Source: Vasconcelosia minhoensis LEGE 07310 (GTDB lineage Bacteria > Cyanobacteriota > Cyanobacteriia > Phormidesmidales > Phormidesmidaceae). From it: a DNA stretch of 64,000 bases. Every line of letters starts with the position of its first letter. Positions within the stretch are counted from its first letter, which is position 1. A program made the position numbers and the translations under genes. Of this stretch, positions 42,894 to 52,904 are shown piece by piece. The notes beneath the pieces were generated by a model. The model was not told where the DNA came from, searched no databases, and saw only the letters and a list, made by a program, of their open reading frames with translations. Location: positions 1 through 64,000 of the forward strand of contig NZ_JADEXG010000001.1 in NCBI RefSeq assembly GCF_015207255.1, given 5' to 3'.

Positions 42894-45800
42894 CTACGAG
42901 CCAGCCTGGGGCGGGTGCTCCGCTAAGACAGTCTTCAGGTACTGGCCGGTATAGGATTCGGACGACTGGGCAATGGTTTCGGGTGGGCCAACGGCGATCA
43001 CTTCGCCGCCGCGATCGCCACCTTCCGGTCCCAGGTCAATCACCCAGTCGCAGCAGCGAATCACATCCAGGTTGTGCTCGATCATGATCACCGAATTGCC
43101 CTTGTCCACCAGCCGCTGCACGACGTCCAGCAGCTTGTGCACGTCGTAGAAAGACAGGCCGGTGGTGGGCTCGTCAATCAGATAGAGGGTCTTGCCGGTG
43201 GAGCGGCGGGCCAGCTCGGTGGCCAGCTTCATCCGCTGGGCCTCGCCACCGGAGAGAGTCGGAGCCGTCTGGCCCAGGCGCACGTAGCCCAGGCCCACAT
43301 CCACCAGGGTCTGGAGCCGACTGGCGGCTTTGGGAATATTTTGGAAGAAGTCGAGCGCTTCCTCCGCGGTCATCTGGAGCACGTCGGAGATGGTCTGGCC
43401 CTTGTACTTCACCTGGAGGGTTTCACGGTTATAGCGAGCCCCCTTGCAGACCTCGCACTGCACATAGACATCGGGCAGAAAGTTCATTTCGATCACGTTC
43501 ACCCCCTGGCCGCCGCAGGCCTCACAGCGTCCGCCCTTGACGTTGAACGAGAACTGGCCGCGCTTGTAGCCCCGCGCCTTGGCCTCAATCGTCTCGGTGT
43601 AGAGGTCGCGGATCACATCGAAGACGCCGGTGTAGGTGGCCGGGTTGGAGCGGGGCGTGCGGCCAATCGGCGACTGGTCGATCACGATCACCTTATCCAG
43701 GGCCTTCAGCCCCTTCACCGGCTCCATTTCCTTCGGTTGGGGAATCTTACTGCCGAAGTGGTGGCGCAGGGCCGGGTAGAGCAGCTCGTTAATCAGAGTC
43801 GATTTACCCGATCCCGAAACGCCGGTAATGCAGACAAACTGCCCCAGGGGAATCTCGACGTCGATGTGCTGGAGGTTATTGCGGTGGGCGTTGCGAATCA
43901 GCAGACTGCGACCGCTGCCGGGTCGGCGCTCGGCTGGGGTAGCGATCTGGCGACGGCCCGAAAGGTAGGCCCCCGTAAGTGACGCTTCGGCGGCGAGAAT
44001 GTCGGCAAACTGACCCTGGGCGACAATCTGGCCGCCGTGAATGCCCGCTCCCGGTCCAATGTCTACCAGGTAATCCGCCGCCCGGATGGTGTCTTCATCG
44101 TGCTCCACCACGATTAGCGTATTGCCCAGGTTGCGCAGCCGGGTCAGGGTTTGCAGCAGCCGCTCATTATCGCGCTGGTGCAGCCCGATGCTGGGCTCAT
44201 CCAGCACGTAGAGCACGCCGCTTAGCCCGGCCCCGATCTGAGTCGCCAGACGAATCCGCTGGGCTTCGCCGCCCGACAGGGTCATCGCCGTCCGGTCGAG
44301 GGTGAGATAGTCGAGCCCCACATCGATTAGAAAGGTTAGTCGGGCCTTGATTTCCTTCAGCACCAGCTCGCCGATCTGGATCTGGCGCGGGCTCAGCTTG
44401 GGGGCCGCACCGTTTTCACCCACCAGGTCGTAGACGCGATCGCGGCAGTCCCGAATCGAAACGCAGGTAAAGTCGCGGATGGTGTAGGGACCGATCCGCA
44501 CCGCCAGAGACTGGGGCAGCAGCCGCGCCCCGTGGCAGGTTTCACAGGTCTGGTCGATCAGGTATTTTTCCAGCTTTTGCTTGTAGGTTTCCGAGGTAGA
44601 CTCGCGATACTGCCGCTCCAGCATTGGCAGGACGCCCTCATAGCGGCGGCTATAGCTCTTCGTCTGGCGGTAGCGAGAGTCGGTTTCAATGTGAATTTTT
44701 TCTTCTGAGCCGTGCAGGATGATCTGCTGCTGCTCTTCGGTGAGCTTTTCCCAGGCGGTTTGCAGCTCAAAGCCGAAGGCCTGACCGACGCTGTAGAGCA
44801 GCGAGAAATAATAGGTGTTGTCTTTTTCTGACCAGGGCGCGATCGCGGCATAGACCGGCAGGCTGGGGTCGGGCACGACCAGCTCGGCAGCGAAGGTGCG
44901 CAGGCTGCCCAGGCCGTGGCAGGTGGGGCAGGCCCCGTAGGGCGAGTTAAAGGAAAACAGCCGGGGCGACAGCTCATCCATCACCGCGCCGTGCTCGGGA
45001 CAGGCGAAGTTCTCTGAGAACACGAGCTGCTGAGGCACTCCGTAGCAGCCCTCGGGTTCGGCGGCCATGGGCATCGGGTCAGCATTACGGTCAGCTCTGC
45101 GGCTAGACCTGCGGTCAGACTGGGACTGCTCAACCACCCGGGACTGGGGCAGCACGTCGATCACGGCAATGCCGTCAGAGCGTCTCAGGGCAGTGCTCAG
45201 GGAGTCCACCAGCCGCTCCTGCAAATCGGCTTTTTTGACCAGCCGATCGACGACAACCTCGATGTCGTGCTTTTTGTTTTTATCCAACTCCACCAGGTCG
45301 TTCAGCTCGCGGGTTTCGCCGTCGATCTGGACTCGCACAAAGCCCTCCGCCGCCAGTCCCGACAGCAGCTTTTGATGGGTGCCCTTCTTGCCGCGCACCA
45401 CCGGGGCCAAAATCTGAAAGCGAGTGCGGTCCGGCAGCAGCATCACCTGATCGACCATCTGGTCGATGGTCTGGGGGGCGATGGAGCGATCGCAGATCGG
45501 GCAGTGGGGCTGCCCGGCCCGACCGTAGAGAAGCCGCAGGTAGTCGTAAATTTCCGTCACCGTACCCACAGTCGAGCGGGGGTTGTGGGAGGTCGATTTC
45601 TGATCGATCGAGATCGCCGGGCTGAGCCCCTCAATCGCATCTACGTCGGGCTTATCGACCTGGCCCAGAAACTGCCGGGCATAGGCGCTGAGCGACTCGA
45701 CATAGCGCCGCTGGCCCTCGGCAAAAATCGTATCGAAGGCCAGAGAAGACTTGCCCGAGCCCGACACGCCGGTAAACACCACCATCCGATTGCGGGGCAG

Positions 45801-45977
45801 CTCCAGGTCGATATTCTTGAGATTGTGCTGACGCGCCCCCCGAATCTGAATCAGGTCGTCTGAGAGATTGGGGAGATTGGGGAGATTTGGCAGCTTTCCC
45901 GGCAGTTTGCCATTGCCCCCGGCGAGGGACGTCGGCTGAGCGCGGCCTGGCATTTTCGAAGGTTTAGATCGGGGCAT
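42894..45977 (-). CDS. uvrA: Excinuclease ABC subunit A
   Basis: 1027 residues; the damage-sensing ATPase of nucleotide excision repair. Two ABC ATPase halves are seen: Walker [15 protein letters not shown] and [15 protein letters not shown], signatures [12 protein letters not shown] and [12 protein letters not shown], plus zinc-finger cysteines ([13 protein letters not shown]). The N-terminal 45 residues are an extension with three NLP units from a 9-bp repeat at 45864-45890, and an Arg/Asp-rich insert follows the first zinc region. Several internal ATGs could serve as start. Flanked by codA and the WD40 gene on the same strand. Confidence 0.95.
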   Translation of the reverse strand: MPRSKPSKMPGRAQPTSLAGGNGKLPGKLPNLPNLPNLSDDLIQIRGARQHNLKNIDLELPRNRMVVFTGVSGSGKSSLAFDTIFAEGQRRYVESLSAYARQFLGQVDKPDVDAIEGLSPAISIDQKSTSHNPRSTVGTVTEIYDYLRLLYGRAGQPHCPICDRSIAPQTIDQMVDQVMLLPDRTRFQILAPVVRGKKGTHQKLLSGLAAEGFVRVQIDGETRELNDLVELDKNKKHDIEVVVDRLVKKADLQERLVDSLSTALRRSDGIAVIDVLPQSRVVEQSQSDRRSSRRADRNADPMPMAAEPEGCYGVPQQLVFSENFACPEHGAVMDELSPRLFSFNSPYGACPTCHGLGSLRTFAAELVVPDPSLPVYAAIAPWSEKDNTYYFSLLYSVGQAFGFELQTAWEKLTEEQQQIILHGSEEKIHIETDSRYRQTKSYSRRYEGVLPMLERQYRESTSETYKQKLEKYLIDQTCETCHGARLLPQSLAVRIGPYTIRDFTCVSIRDCRDRVYDLVGENGAAPKLSPRQIQIGELVLKEIKARLTFLIDVGLDYLTLDRTAMTLSGGEAQRIRLATQIGAGLSGVLYVLDEPSIGLHQRDNERLLQTLTRLRNLGNTLIVVEHDEDTIRAADYLVDIGPGAGIHGGQIVAQGQFADILAAEASLTGAYLSGRRQIATPAERRPGSGRSLLIRNAHRNNLQHIDVEIPLGQFVCITGVSGSGKSTLINELLYPALRHHFGSKIPQPKEMEPVKGLKALDKVIVIDQSPIGRTPRSNPATYTGVFDVIRDLYTETIEAKARGYKRGQFSFNVKGGRCEACGGQGVNVIEMNFLPDVYVQCEVCKGARYNRETLQVKYKGQTISDVLQMTAEEALDFFQNIPKAASRLQTLVDVGLGYVRLGQTAPTLSGGEAQRMKLATELARRSTGKTLYLIDEPTTGLSFYDVHKLLDVVQRLVDKGNSVIMIEHNLDVIRCCDWVIDLGPEGGDRGGEVIAVGPPETIAQSSESYTGQYLKTVLAEHPPQAGS

Positions 45978-46097
45978 GGGGGAATCGTTTAGTCGCTGGG
46001 CCTGCTCGTCATATTTTTTAATGATAGTAAACCAGTTCGCGCCTGGCTGGGGCTAGGTGACTGGGGCTGGCTGGGCAAGCGGGCTGGATAGGTAGGG

Positions 46098-47360
46098 CTA
46101 GGTCGATGAAGACGGCCAGGTGACGGCGGGCGGCGTGGTTTCGACCAGCAGCTGGCCGCGGGAAATGACGTAACGGACGGTGGCCCGCCGCTGGATCGCC
46201 TCGTAGCAATTCTGGGCGTCGAGCACAATCAGATTGGCGGGCTTACCCACCTCAATACCATAGTCTTTTTGCATCCCCAGCGTCCGAGCCCCGCCCTGAG
46301 TCACCATCTCGTAGCAGGCGTCGATCTCATCCGGGCCGGTCATCTGACAGACATGCACCGCCATTGCCGCTACATCCAGCAGGTTGCCGGTGCCCAGGCT
46401 ATACCAGGGATCTTGAATGCAGTCGTGGCCCAGGCTGACGTTCAGGCCGTTCTGCCAGAGCTCCTTCACCCGGGTAACGCCGCGACGCTTGGGATAGGTG
46501 TCGGTGCGGCCCTGGAGGGTGATGTTAATCAGCGGATTGGCAATGAAGTTGATGTCGGCCCGGCGCAGGGTGCCCATCAGCTTCAGGGCGTAGGCGTCGT
46601 TGTAGGAGCCAAAGGCGGTGGTGTGGCTGGCCGTCACCCGCGAGCTGAGGCCGCTGCGAATGGCGCAGGCCGCTACGCTTTCTAGAAAGCGGGACTGGTC
46701 GTCGTCGATTTCATCGCAGTGGATGTCCACCAGCCGCTCGTACTTCTGCGCCAGCTCAAAGACCTTTTGCACGGAGCGCACACCGTCTTCCCGAGTCAGC
46801 TCGTAGTGGGGAATGCCGCCGACCGCATCGGCACCCAGCCGCAGCGCTTCCTCCAGCAGCTCCAGATTCTGCGGGCTGCCGTAGACGCCGTCCTGGGGAA
46901 AGGCCACCACCTGGAGGGTAATCCAATCGCGCACCGCCTGGCGTACCTCCAGCAGACCTTGCAGCGCCGTCAGCCGGGCCTCGCTGACGTCGGCATGGCT
47001 GCGGACATACAGTACCCCCTGGCTGGCCTGCTGCCGCAGCGAGCGGATGGCCCGCTGCTTCACGTCGTCAAGAGTTAAAGACTGTTTGCGATCTCGCCAA
47101 ATCTCAATCCCCTCAAACAGGGTGCCGCTCTGGTTCCAGCGGGGCTGTCCGACCGTCAGGGCCGAGTCTAGGTGAATGTGCGATTCTACAAACGGCGGGC
47201 TGACTAGCTGGCCGTTGACCGCGATTTCCTGAGGGGCGCTGAGGTCGAGCCGGGGCGCGATCGCGGCAATCGCACCGTCGGCGATCGCGATATCGACTTG
47301 CTCGTCTGGCTTCAGAGTAGACAGACGGCACTGCCGCAGGATCAGCGTTGGAGTAGTCAT
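46098..47360 (-). CDS. codA: Cytosine deaminase-type amidohydrolase
   Basis: 420 residues. Metal-dependent amidohydrolase that converts cytosine to uracil in known CodA proteins. Metal and substrate motifs are present: HIHLDSAL, HCDEIDDDQSRFLE, ASHTTAFGSYND and SLGHDCIQDPWYSLG. Normal length, cytosolic. The upstream 190 bases hold a HIP1 site and probably a promoter. Related deaminases can act on isoguanine or other bases, so the substrate is likely but not certain. Confidence 0.9.
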   Translation of the reverse strand: MTTPTLILRQCRLSTLKPDEQVDIAIADGAIAAIAPRLDLSAPQEIAVNGQLVSPPFVESHIHLDSALTVGQPRWNQSGTLFEGIEIWRDRKQSLTLDDVKQRAIRSLRQQASQGVLYVRSHADVSEARLTALQGLLEVRQAVRDWITLQVVAFPQDGVYGSPQNLELLEEALRLGADAVGGIPHYELTREDGVRSVQKVFELAQKYERLVDIHCDEIDDDQSRFLESVAACAIRSGLSSRVTASHTTAFGSYNDAYALKLMGTLRRADINFIANPLINITLQGRTDTYPKRRGVTRVKELWQNGLNVSLGHDCIQDPWYSLGTGNLLDVAAMAVHVCQMTGPDEIDACYEMVTQGGARTLGMQKDYGIEVGKPANLIVLDAQNCYEAIQRRATVRYVISRGQLLVETTPPAVTWPSSST

Positions 47361-47550
47361 GGACTGGCCATAGCCGGATAGACGACCTCAGCCAATCTTA
47401 GTGCAAGCCTTGCGCTATGTGACATCTGGTGAGCGCGATCGCGTTCAGGGATAAAATGTGCTATGGATTGCAGAGACAGCAGGATTGCAAAGTCAGAACT
47501 GCAACGTTCAGACCTAAAAGATAAAGATATAGATATAGACGGGCAACGCC

Positions 47551-47928
47551 ATGGATCTCCAGCAGCGCCTCAGCCGCCAGCGCATTCAGCATATTGTAGA
47601 CAGCTACTCGCTGACGGCCGATCCGCCGGCCCGGGCCTATCTCGAAGCGCTGATCGGCCAGTATCCCCATCCCTTAGTTGAGCTAGCGCTGGCTGAGACG
47701 TTGGCGCAGCAGTGGCTCACCGTACCGATGGTCAAAGGGGTCAGCTTTCTTCAGCGGTCCCACGGGCGGCTTAAACAATGGCAAACCCAGCCTATCTTTA
47801 GCGCCATCACCCCCCGCCAGTTCGAGCAGATTACGGGGCTGGATGCCAGGCCAGTCTTTGGTCCGAATGCGGGGCTGGAGACGCCGATCAAGCCTGCGGG
47901 CGTGACGCCGCAGCCCGGTCCAGATTAG
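47551..47928 (+). CDS. Conserved hypothetical protein (125 aa)
   Basis: 125 residues, helical, soluble: MDLQQRLSRQRIQHIVDSYS, then YPHPLVELALAETLAQQWLTVPMVKGVSFLQ, then ITPRQFEQITGLDA and a Pro-rich end. I cannot name a family, though it looks like an ordinary conserved cyanobacterial gene. Its last 41 bases overlap the end of comF on the other strand, tail to tail. Confidence 0.7.
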   Translation: MDLQQRLSRQRIQHIVDSYSLTADPPARAYLEALIGQYPHPLVELALAETLAQQWLTVPMVKGVSFLQRSHGRLKQWQTQPIFSAITPRQFEQITGLDARPVFGPNAGLETPIKPAGVTPQPGPD

Positions 47929-48643
47929 CTCTGGCAACAACGCCTATACCGCAAACTTGCAGTCCGGCCTGGTTAATGGCAAAGGTAGCGGCATGGGCGG
48001 TGGTGCCGGTGGTGTAAATATCGTCGATTAGCAAAACCGGTCGGTTTCGCTGCTGTGCTGTCCAGGCTGGCCCCACCTGAAAAACGCCCTGGAGGTTTTG
48101 CTGGCGCGCCTGCGGTCCCAGCTGGTATTGAGCGGTCGTGGCCTGGGTGCGCAGCAGCCCCGTTGCCAGCAACGGTAAGCCTGTCGCCCGGCAAAAGGAC
48201 TCGGCGATCAGGGCCGCCTGATTGTATCCCCGCTCTCGCAAACGGCTGGTATGGAGGGGAATGGGAACGACCAGCGGCAGTGAGCCACTCGACAGCGATT
48301 GGGCCTGCCAGTGCTGTCCCAGTCGCCAGCCTAGCGGAGCCGCTACGTCAGGGCGATTGCCATACTTGAGGGCGAGGATGGCCCGCTTCAGAGCACCGGT
48401 ATAGGCTCCCACAGCAATCACAGGTAGGCCAGAAGTCGGGCCAGAAGTCGGGCCAGAAGTCGGGTCGGAAACTGGGCTAGCGGGTAGGGCCGGCTGGGCT
48501 GGCTCAAGCTGGCGATCGCAGTCTAAGCAAAAAACCTGACGGGTCGCCCGCTGACAGATTGGACAGGGGCGGGTTAAAAAAGTGCTGAGTAAGGGCTGGC
48601 AAACAGCCTGAGGCCGCTTTAGGAGTCGGGTTAAAAGGGACAT
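47888..48643 (-). CDS. ComF family phosphoribosyltransferase-like protein
   Basis: 251 residues. The N-terminal CPICQRATRQVFCLDC zinc knuckle and the C-terminal PRTase fold with VLLIDDIYTTGTT (PRPP loop) and PLHTSRLRERGYNQAALIAE define ComF, linked to DNA uptake in transformable bacteria. Residues about 60-72 hold SGPT repeats coded by three 12-bp units at 48427-48462. A 51-codon frame precedes it by five bases. The 3' end overlaps the convergent hypothetical gene. Confidence 0.9.
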   Translation of the reverse strand: MSLLTRLLKRPQAVCQPLLSTFLTRPCPICQRATRQVFCLDCDRQLEPAQPALPASPVSDPTSGPTSGPTSGLPVIAVGAYTGALKRAILALKYGNRPDVAAPLGWRLGQHWQAQSLSSGSLPLVVPIPLHTSRLRERGYNQAALIAESFCRATGLPLLATGLLRTQATTAQYQLGPQARQQNLQGVFQVGPAWTAQQRNRPVLLIDDIYTTGTTAHAATFAINQAGLQVCGIGVVARANLDRAAASRPQA

Positions 48644-48648
48644 GATGC

Positions 48649-48804
48649 TCAGTCCGCCGGCTGCTGGACGACGTGACCATCGGGGTAGACCAGGCAGATG
48701 TTTTCGGGGTTACGGCTACTGCCTGAACGGCTGGAGCGCCGGGTGTGGGTTTCATCGTGGGCTGGATCTACGGCTGAGGGCTGTGCAGGTCGGTCGGTAT
48801 TCAT
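48649..48804 (-). CDS. Possible small protein (51 aa) upstream of comF
   Basis: A short frame, ATG at 48804 and TGA at 48649, ending five bases before the comF ATG. It reads MNTDRPAQPSAVDPAHDETH, then a Ser/Arg-rich linker and a compact end NPENICLVYPDGHVVQQPAD that looks constrained. It is hydrophilic and has no known domain. The tight spacing to comF suggests co-translation. Real status uncertain. Confidence 0.45.
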   Translation of the reverse strand: MNTDRPAQPSAVDPAHDETHTRRSSRSGSSRNPENICLVYPDGHVVQQPAD

Positions 48805-49020
48805 CGGTTATGCAGGTTTGGCCTGATCGGCCGGAGAAATAAATCATTTGCTTACGCTGATCTAACTTTCCGCGATCGCGGCGGCCTCTGCCGAGCGTAG
48901 AAGCAGCGAATTATGGAATTGAAATTTGATGAAGCGCCTCCCCCTGATTCAGTAGTTTTAGGCCAACTTGGTAAAATTTGTTTAAAGCGACTCGCAAATC
49001 GCCTACGCCAGATAGCCCAG

Positions 49021-49051
49021 TCCTGTCTCAATTGCTGCGATTGAGACAGGA
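49021..49051. promoter_or_regulatory. Perfect 12-bp hairpin upstream of ccmP
   Basis: TCCTGTCTCAAT (49021-49032) pairs with ATTGAGACAGGA (49040-49051) around a 7-base loop. It lies 84 bases before the ccmP start. A TATACT box (49061-49066) follows 9 bases later. No T-run, so an operator or leader structure is more likely than a terminator. The rest of the 330-bp spacer (48805-49134) shows nothing else clear. Confidence 0.45.
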
Positions 49052-49134
49052 CGATGGCGGTATACTGATTGAGCCCGTTCCAGATCCGTATAAACGCGAC
49101 AGTCCGGTCGGCGTCCTAATTCTTAGCAAGCATT

Positions 49135-49779
49135 TTGGGTGTAGAACTTCGCAGCTACGTTTACATTGACAACCTCCAGCCGCAGCATGCCGCCTATATC
49201 GGTACCGTCTCCATCGGGTTTTTGCCCCTCCCCACCAACGCCTCCCTCTGGATCGAAATCTCGCCCGGGATTGAAATCAACCGGATTACGGACGTGGCGA
49301 TGAAGGCGGCGGTGGTGCGACCCGGCGTGCAGGTGGTCGAGCGGCTCTACGGCGTGCTCGAAATTCACGCCGACAAGCAGGGGGAGGTGAAAGCCGCTGG
49401 GCGGGCTATCCTCGATATCCTGGGCGTGAACCGACGCGACTGCCTGAAGCCGCGGCTGATCGCCAGCCAGGTGATTCGCAACCTCGACCCGCACCATGTT
49501 CAGCTGATTAACCGCACCCGCCGCGGCCAGATGATTCTGGCCGGGCAGACGCTCTACGTGATGGAGGTCGAACCGGCGGCCTATGCGGCCCTAGCGGCGA
49601 ACGAAGCAGAAAAGGCGGCGCTGATCAATATTTTGCAGATTTCGGCCATCGGTAGCTTTGGCCGGCTCTACTTGGGCGGTGAGGAGCAGGATATTCTAGC
49701 GGCGGCCCGAGCCGTAGAGGCGGAGCTAGGTGCGCAGCCCGGGCGCAACCACGACGATGACCGCCAGGAGAACGAGTAG
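49135..49779 (+). CDS. ccmP: Carboxysome shell protein CcmP (tandem BMC domains)
   Basis: 214 residues, two fused BMC domains that form pseudohexameric trimers with a large gated pore in the beta-carboxysome shell. The start [21 protein letters not shown] and the inner motif [18 protein letters not shown] match CcmP; the second half shows [19 protein letters not shown] and [20 protein letters not shown]. The only usable start is TTG at 49135, because a stop lies 18 bases upstream in frame; no strong ribosome site is seen. dnaG follows five bases after the stop. The other carboxysome genes are not in the window, as is usual for ccmP. Confidence 0.93.
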   Translation: MGVELRSYVYIDNLQPQHAAYIGTVSIGFLPLPTNASLWIEISPGIEINRITDVAMKAAVVRPGVQVVERLYGVLEIHADKQGEVKAAGRAILDILGVNRRDCLKPRLIASQVIRNLDPHHVQLINRTRRGQMILAGQTLYVMEVEPAAYAALAANEAEKAALINILQISAIGSFGRLYLGGEEQDILAAARAVEAELGAQPGRNHDDDRQENE

Positions 49780-49784
49780 CCGCG

Positions 49785-51740
49785 ATGTCCTCCCCGCGTC
49801 TCCACCCCGATACGATCGACGCCGTCCGCCAGCGGGCCGATATCGTCGATATTGTTTCCGAACGGGTGGTGCTGAAAAAGCAGGGTAAGGACTTTGTCGG
49901 GCGCTGTCCCTTCCATGACGACCAGTCACCAAGCTTTAGCGTCAGCCCCAGCAAACAGTTTTACTACTGCTTTAGCTGTGGGGCTGGGGGCAATGCCTTC
50001 AAATTCATGATGGAGCTGGGCCAACGGTCGTTTGCCGACGTCGTGCTGGATCTGGCCCACCGCTACCAGGTGCCGGTCAAAACTCTGGAACCGACTCAGC
50101 AGCAGGCGCTGCAGCGACAGCTGACGCTGCGTGAACAGCTCTATGAAATCGTTTCGGTAACCGTTAAGTTCTACGAGCATGCCCTGTTCCAGACCGACGG
50201 GCAGGCGACCCTGGCCTACCTGCGGCAGCAGCGCCAGCTCTCAGACGAGACCATCCGCCAGTTTCAGCTCGGCTACGCGCCGGATGGCTGGCAGACCCTA
50301 TACGGCTATCTAGTCGAACAAAAGCGGTACCCGGTCGAGCTGGTTGAACAGGCCGGGCTGATTGTGCCCCAGCAGAAGAGCAGCGGCTACTATGACCGGT
50401 TTCGCGATCGCCTGATGGTGCCGATCCACGACGGCCAGGGGCGGGCGATCGGCTTTGGCGGGCGGGCGCTGGGTGAAGCCAAGCCCAAATACCTGAACTC
50501 ACCCGAGACGGAGCTCTTTGATAAGGGCCGTACCCTCTACGGACTAGACCGGGCCAAAGCCGCGATCGCAAAGCGGGACCAGGCCATTGTCGTCGAAGGC
50601 TATTTCGACGTGATTGCCCTCCATGCCGCCGGCATTCTCCACGCCGTCGCATCCCTGGGAACGGCCCTCAACGTGGGGCAGGTGCGCCAGCTGCTGCGCT
50701 ACACCGAGTCGAAGCAGATCGTGTTTAACTTTGACGCTGACGCGGCGGGGGTGAGGGCCACCGAGCGGGCGATTGGGGAAGTGGCTGAGATGGCCTACCG
50801 GGGCGATGTGCAGCTGCGGATTCTGAATATTCCGGCGGGCAAGGACCCGGACGACTACCTGCGCAGTCACCTGGCCGAAGAGTATCTGGCCCTGGTCGAT
50901 GCCGCTCCGCTCTGGCTCGACTGGCAGATTACCCAGACCATTCGCGATCGCGACCTGAAGCAGGCCGACCAGTTCCAGCAGGCGGCCCAGGCCGTCGTTG
51001 ACCTGCTCAGCAGCATCGCCAATGCCGACAGCCGCACCCACTACATTCGCCACTGTGCCGAAATTTTCAGCCAGGGCGACAGCCGCCTGGTGCCGCTGCT
51101 GGCCGAAAATTTTCTGGCCCAGGTGCGTCGCAAGCGCCGTCCGCAGGCGGCCAGCGGTTCTTCTCCAGAAATCCAGATTAGACAGCGCAGCTTTCTGGAA
51201 GAGGCCGAGGCGGCCCTGCTGCGCGTCTATATCCACGCTGAGGAGCAGCGTCAGGCCGTGCTAAGGGGGCTGGAGGAACGCGACCTTCAGTTCAGCTTTT
51301 CGCACCACCGCGCCCTCTGGCGGCTGCTCATCCAGCTCCAGCCTGCCCAGCCTGCCCAGCCTGCCCAGCCTGATAGCCAGAGCCTGCTAGAGACGCTGCG
51401 CAATCTGGCTGCCGAGGGCACCGGCCCCTGCTCCCAGGTGCAGCATCTGCTCTACCTGGACGAAAAGCACCAGCGCGACGTGCTGCGCGGGCCGCTGGTG
51501 GTGCGCGCCGCGATCGCCTGCCTAGAGAAAAATATGTGCGAAAAGCGCTATCGTCATTTTCTCAATCTCTGGGCCCAGACCGAAATGGCCGACCAGCCCG
51601 ACCAGCACGCCTACTACCAAAAGCAGATCTATGCCGAAAAGCGCCGCATCGCCGACCTAGAAAAAGAGCGCACCGTCGATTTCAAAGACCTGGCCGAAGT
51701 CCCCTGGGTCGGCGAATTTTACGCCACCTTAAAGCTTTAG
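49785..51740 (+). CDS. dnaG: DNA primase
   Basis: 651 residues; makes RNA primers at the replication fork. The CHC2 zinc finger (CPFHDDQSPSFSVSPSKQFYYCFSC region, shown in part here), the RNA-polymerase-like core with FRDRLMVPIHDGQGRAIGFG, and the TOPRIM acids (VVEGYFDVIAL, FNFDADAAG) are complete. The C-terminal helicase-binding part follows a QPAQPAQPAQP linker from three 9-bp repeats (51339-51365). Likely co-transcribed with ccmP. Confidence 0.95.
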   Translation: MSSPRLHPDTIDAVRQRADIVDIVSERVVLKKQGKDFVGRCPFHDDQSPSFSVSPSKQFYYCFSCGAGGNAFKFMMELGQRSFADVVLDLAHRYQVPVKTLEPTQQQALQRQLTLREQLYEIVSVTVKFYEHALFQTDGQATLAYLRQQRQLSDETIRQFQLGYAPDGWQTLYGYLVEQKRYPVELVEQAGLIVPQQKSSGYYDRFRDRLMVPIHDGQGRAIGFGGRALGEAKPKYLNSPETELFDKGRTLYGLDRAKAAIAKRDQAIVVEGYFDVIALHAAGILHAVASLGTALNVGQVRQLLRYTESKQIVFNFDADAAGVRATERAIGEVAEMAYRGDVQLRILNIPAGKDPDDYLRSHLAEEYLALVDAAPLWLDWQITQTIRDRDLKQADQFQQAAQAVVDLLSSIANADSRTHYIRHCAEIFSQGDSRLVPLLAENFLAQVRRKRRPQAASGSSPEIQIRQRSFLEEAEAALLRVYIHAEEQRQAVLRGLEERDLQFSFSHHRALWRLLIQLQPAQPAQPAQPDSQSLLETLRNLAAEGTGPCSQVQHLLYLDEKHQRDVLRGPLVVRAAIACLEKNMCEKRYRHFLNLWAQTEMADQPDQHAYYQKQIYAEKRRIADLEKERTVDFKDLAEVPWVGEFYATLKL

Positions 51741-51808
51741 AGCACAGCTAAGGGACTCTGAGGGACAAGACCTGGGAATCCTAGAGCAGTCCTAAACGGC
51801 TTTACCCC

Positions 51809-52270
51809 ATGACCGATCGCGACGCAGCCGAACTGGGCAGCTATGGCGAAGACCTAACCGCAACCTGGCTGATGCGGCAGGGCTGGCGCATTTTGCAGCG
51901 GCGCTGGCACTGCCGCTGGGGAGAAATCGATCTGATTGCCCAGGGCTACAACGCCCAGGCAGGCGGACGGTTGAGCAGCCCGATGCTTGCCTTTGTTGAG
52001 GTGAAAACCCGCAGCCAGGGCAACTGGGACGCCGACGGGCTGCTGGCCGTATCTCGCAGCAAGCAAAAAAAGCTCTGGACCACCGCCCGCTATTTTCTAG
52101 TCCGCCATCCCCACCTAGCCGAGCTGCCCTGCCGATTTGATATTGCCCTGATTGCCTGCCTGCCAGAGCCCCCACTCACAGCTCAGGCCAGCCGTCAAAT
52201 TCCCAATCGCCAGCGCTATATTTTCATTCAGGACTACCTGGTGAATGCCTTTGACTATACCGGGCGCTAA
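51809..52270 (+). CDS. YraN family protein (UPF0102)
   Basis: 153 residues with the endonuclease-like fold of the UPF0102 family. Motifs: [43 protein letters not shown] (the E-x-K of a PD-(D/E)XK site) and RFDIALI. About 20 extra residues between motifs ([15 protein letters not shown]). Biological role not settled. Follows dnaG by 68 bases. Confidence 0.9.
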   Translation: MTDRDAAELGSYGEDLTATWLMRQGWRILQRRWHCRWGEIDLIAQGYNAQAGGRLSSPMLAFVEVKTRSQGNWDADGLLAVSRSKQKKLWTTARYFLVRHPHLAELPCRFDIALIACLPEPPLTAQASRQIPNRQRYIFIQDYLVNAFDYTGR

Positions 52271-52302
52271 GGGGGGGTGGGCGCTGGAAAGGCAGCCTGA
52301 CT

Positions 52303-52692
52303 TCAGGCCAGGGTCTCGGGACAGTAGCCCAGCCCCGTCACAAACTGCTGCCTGAATTCTTCAATCTCGTGGCGGTCGGGTTTGCCATGGGAGACGACGG
52401 CAATCTGATAGCGGCGCATCACATCCACCGGCGACTGGCCAGTCTCTAGCCCCCAGAGCGCCATCCGCACCCGAATACCGGGCTCATAGACCACGCCTAG
52501 CTCACGCAAAAAAGCCTCAAAGTCACCCGCCGCCCGCGGCGTCACGCTATCGTGCAGTTTCACCTTAACAATCCAACCGTTAATTTGATGAATGACCGTA
52601 ATAAACTCCAGGGGGAGCTGTGTCGGACAGAGCAGCCGTTCGACCGTACGCAGGGTTAGACTGGCGTTAGCAAGGTAATAGAGGTATTCCAT
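52303..52692 (-). CDS. Conserved hypothetical protein (129 aa)
   Basis: 129 residues: MEYLYYLANASLTLRTVERL, a beta-rich FITVIHQINGWIVKVKLHD, and a helical end with HEIEEFRQQFVTGLG. Soluble, no signal. I do not recognise the family. It is convergent with yraN and divergent from queA; its 210-bp upstream spacer is shared with queA. Confidence 0.68.
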   Translation of the reverse strand: MEYLYYLANASLTLRTVERLLCPTQLPLEFITVIHQINGWIVKVKLHDSVTPRAAGDFEAFLRELGVVYEPGIRVRMALWGLETGQSPVDVMRRYQIAVVSHGKPDRHEIEEFRQQFVTGLGYCPETLA

Positions 52693-52904
52693 CGTCCATG
52701 ATTGAGCGAATGTGATAAGCCTTTTGTCAGGCTACCAGCGTGCAGCGGCGTAAATTGTTGAGCTAGGTAAAAATTTCCTAAAGCGGCTTAGGCAATCGGT
52801 GCAACAGGCTATCCGGGCTAACATTCTAGCTAATGCCAGACAACTCAGGTTTCCCCAAATGAACCGTCTTTGAAGCATTTTCTCATCCTCAAATTGAACG
52901 ATCC

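Noticed and set aside
43074-43982. 302-codon plus-strand frame
   Set aside because: Antisense to uvrA; long only because of high G+C and codon bias.
50544-51236. 230-codon minus-strand frame
   Set aside because: Antisense to dnaG, no family features.
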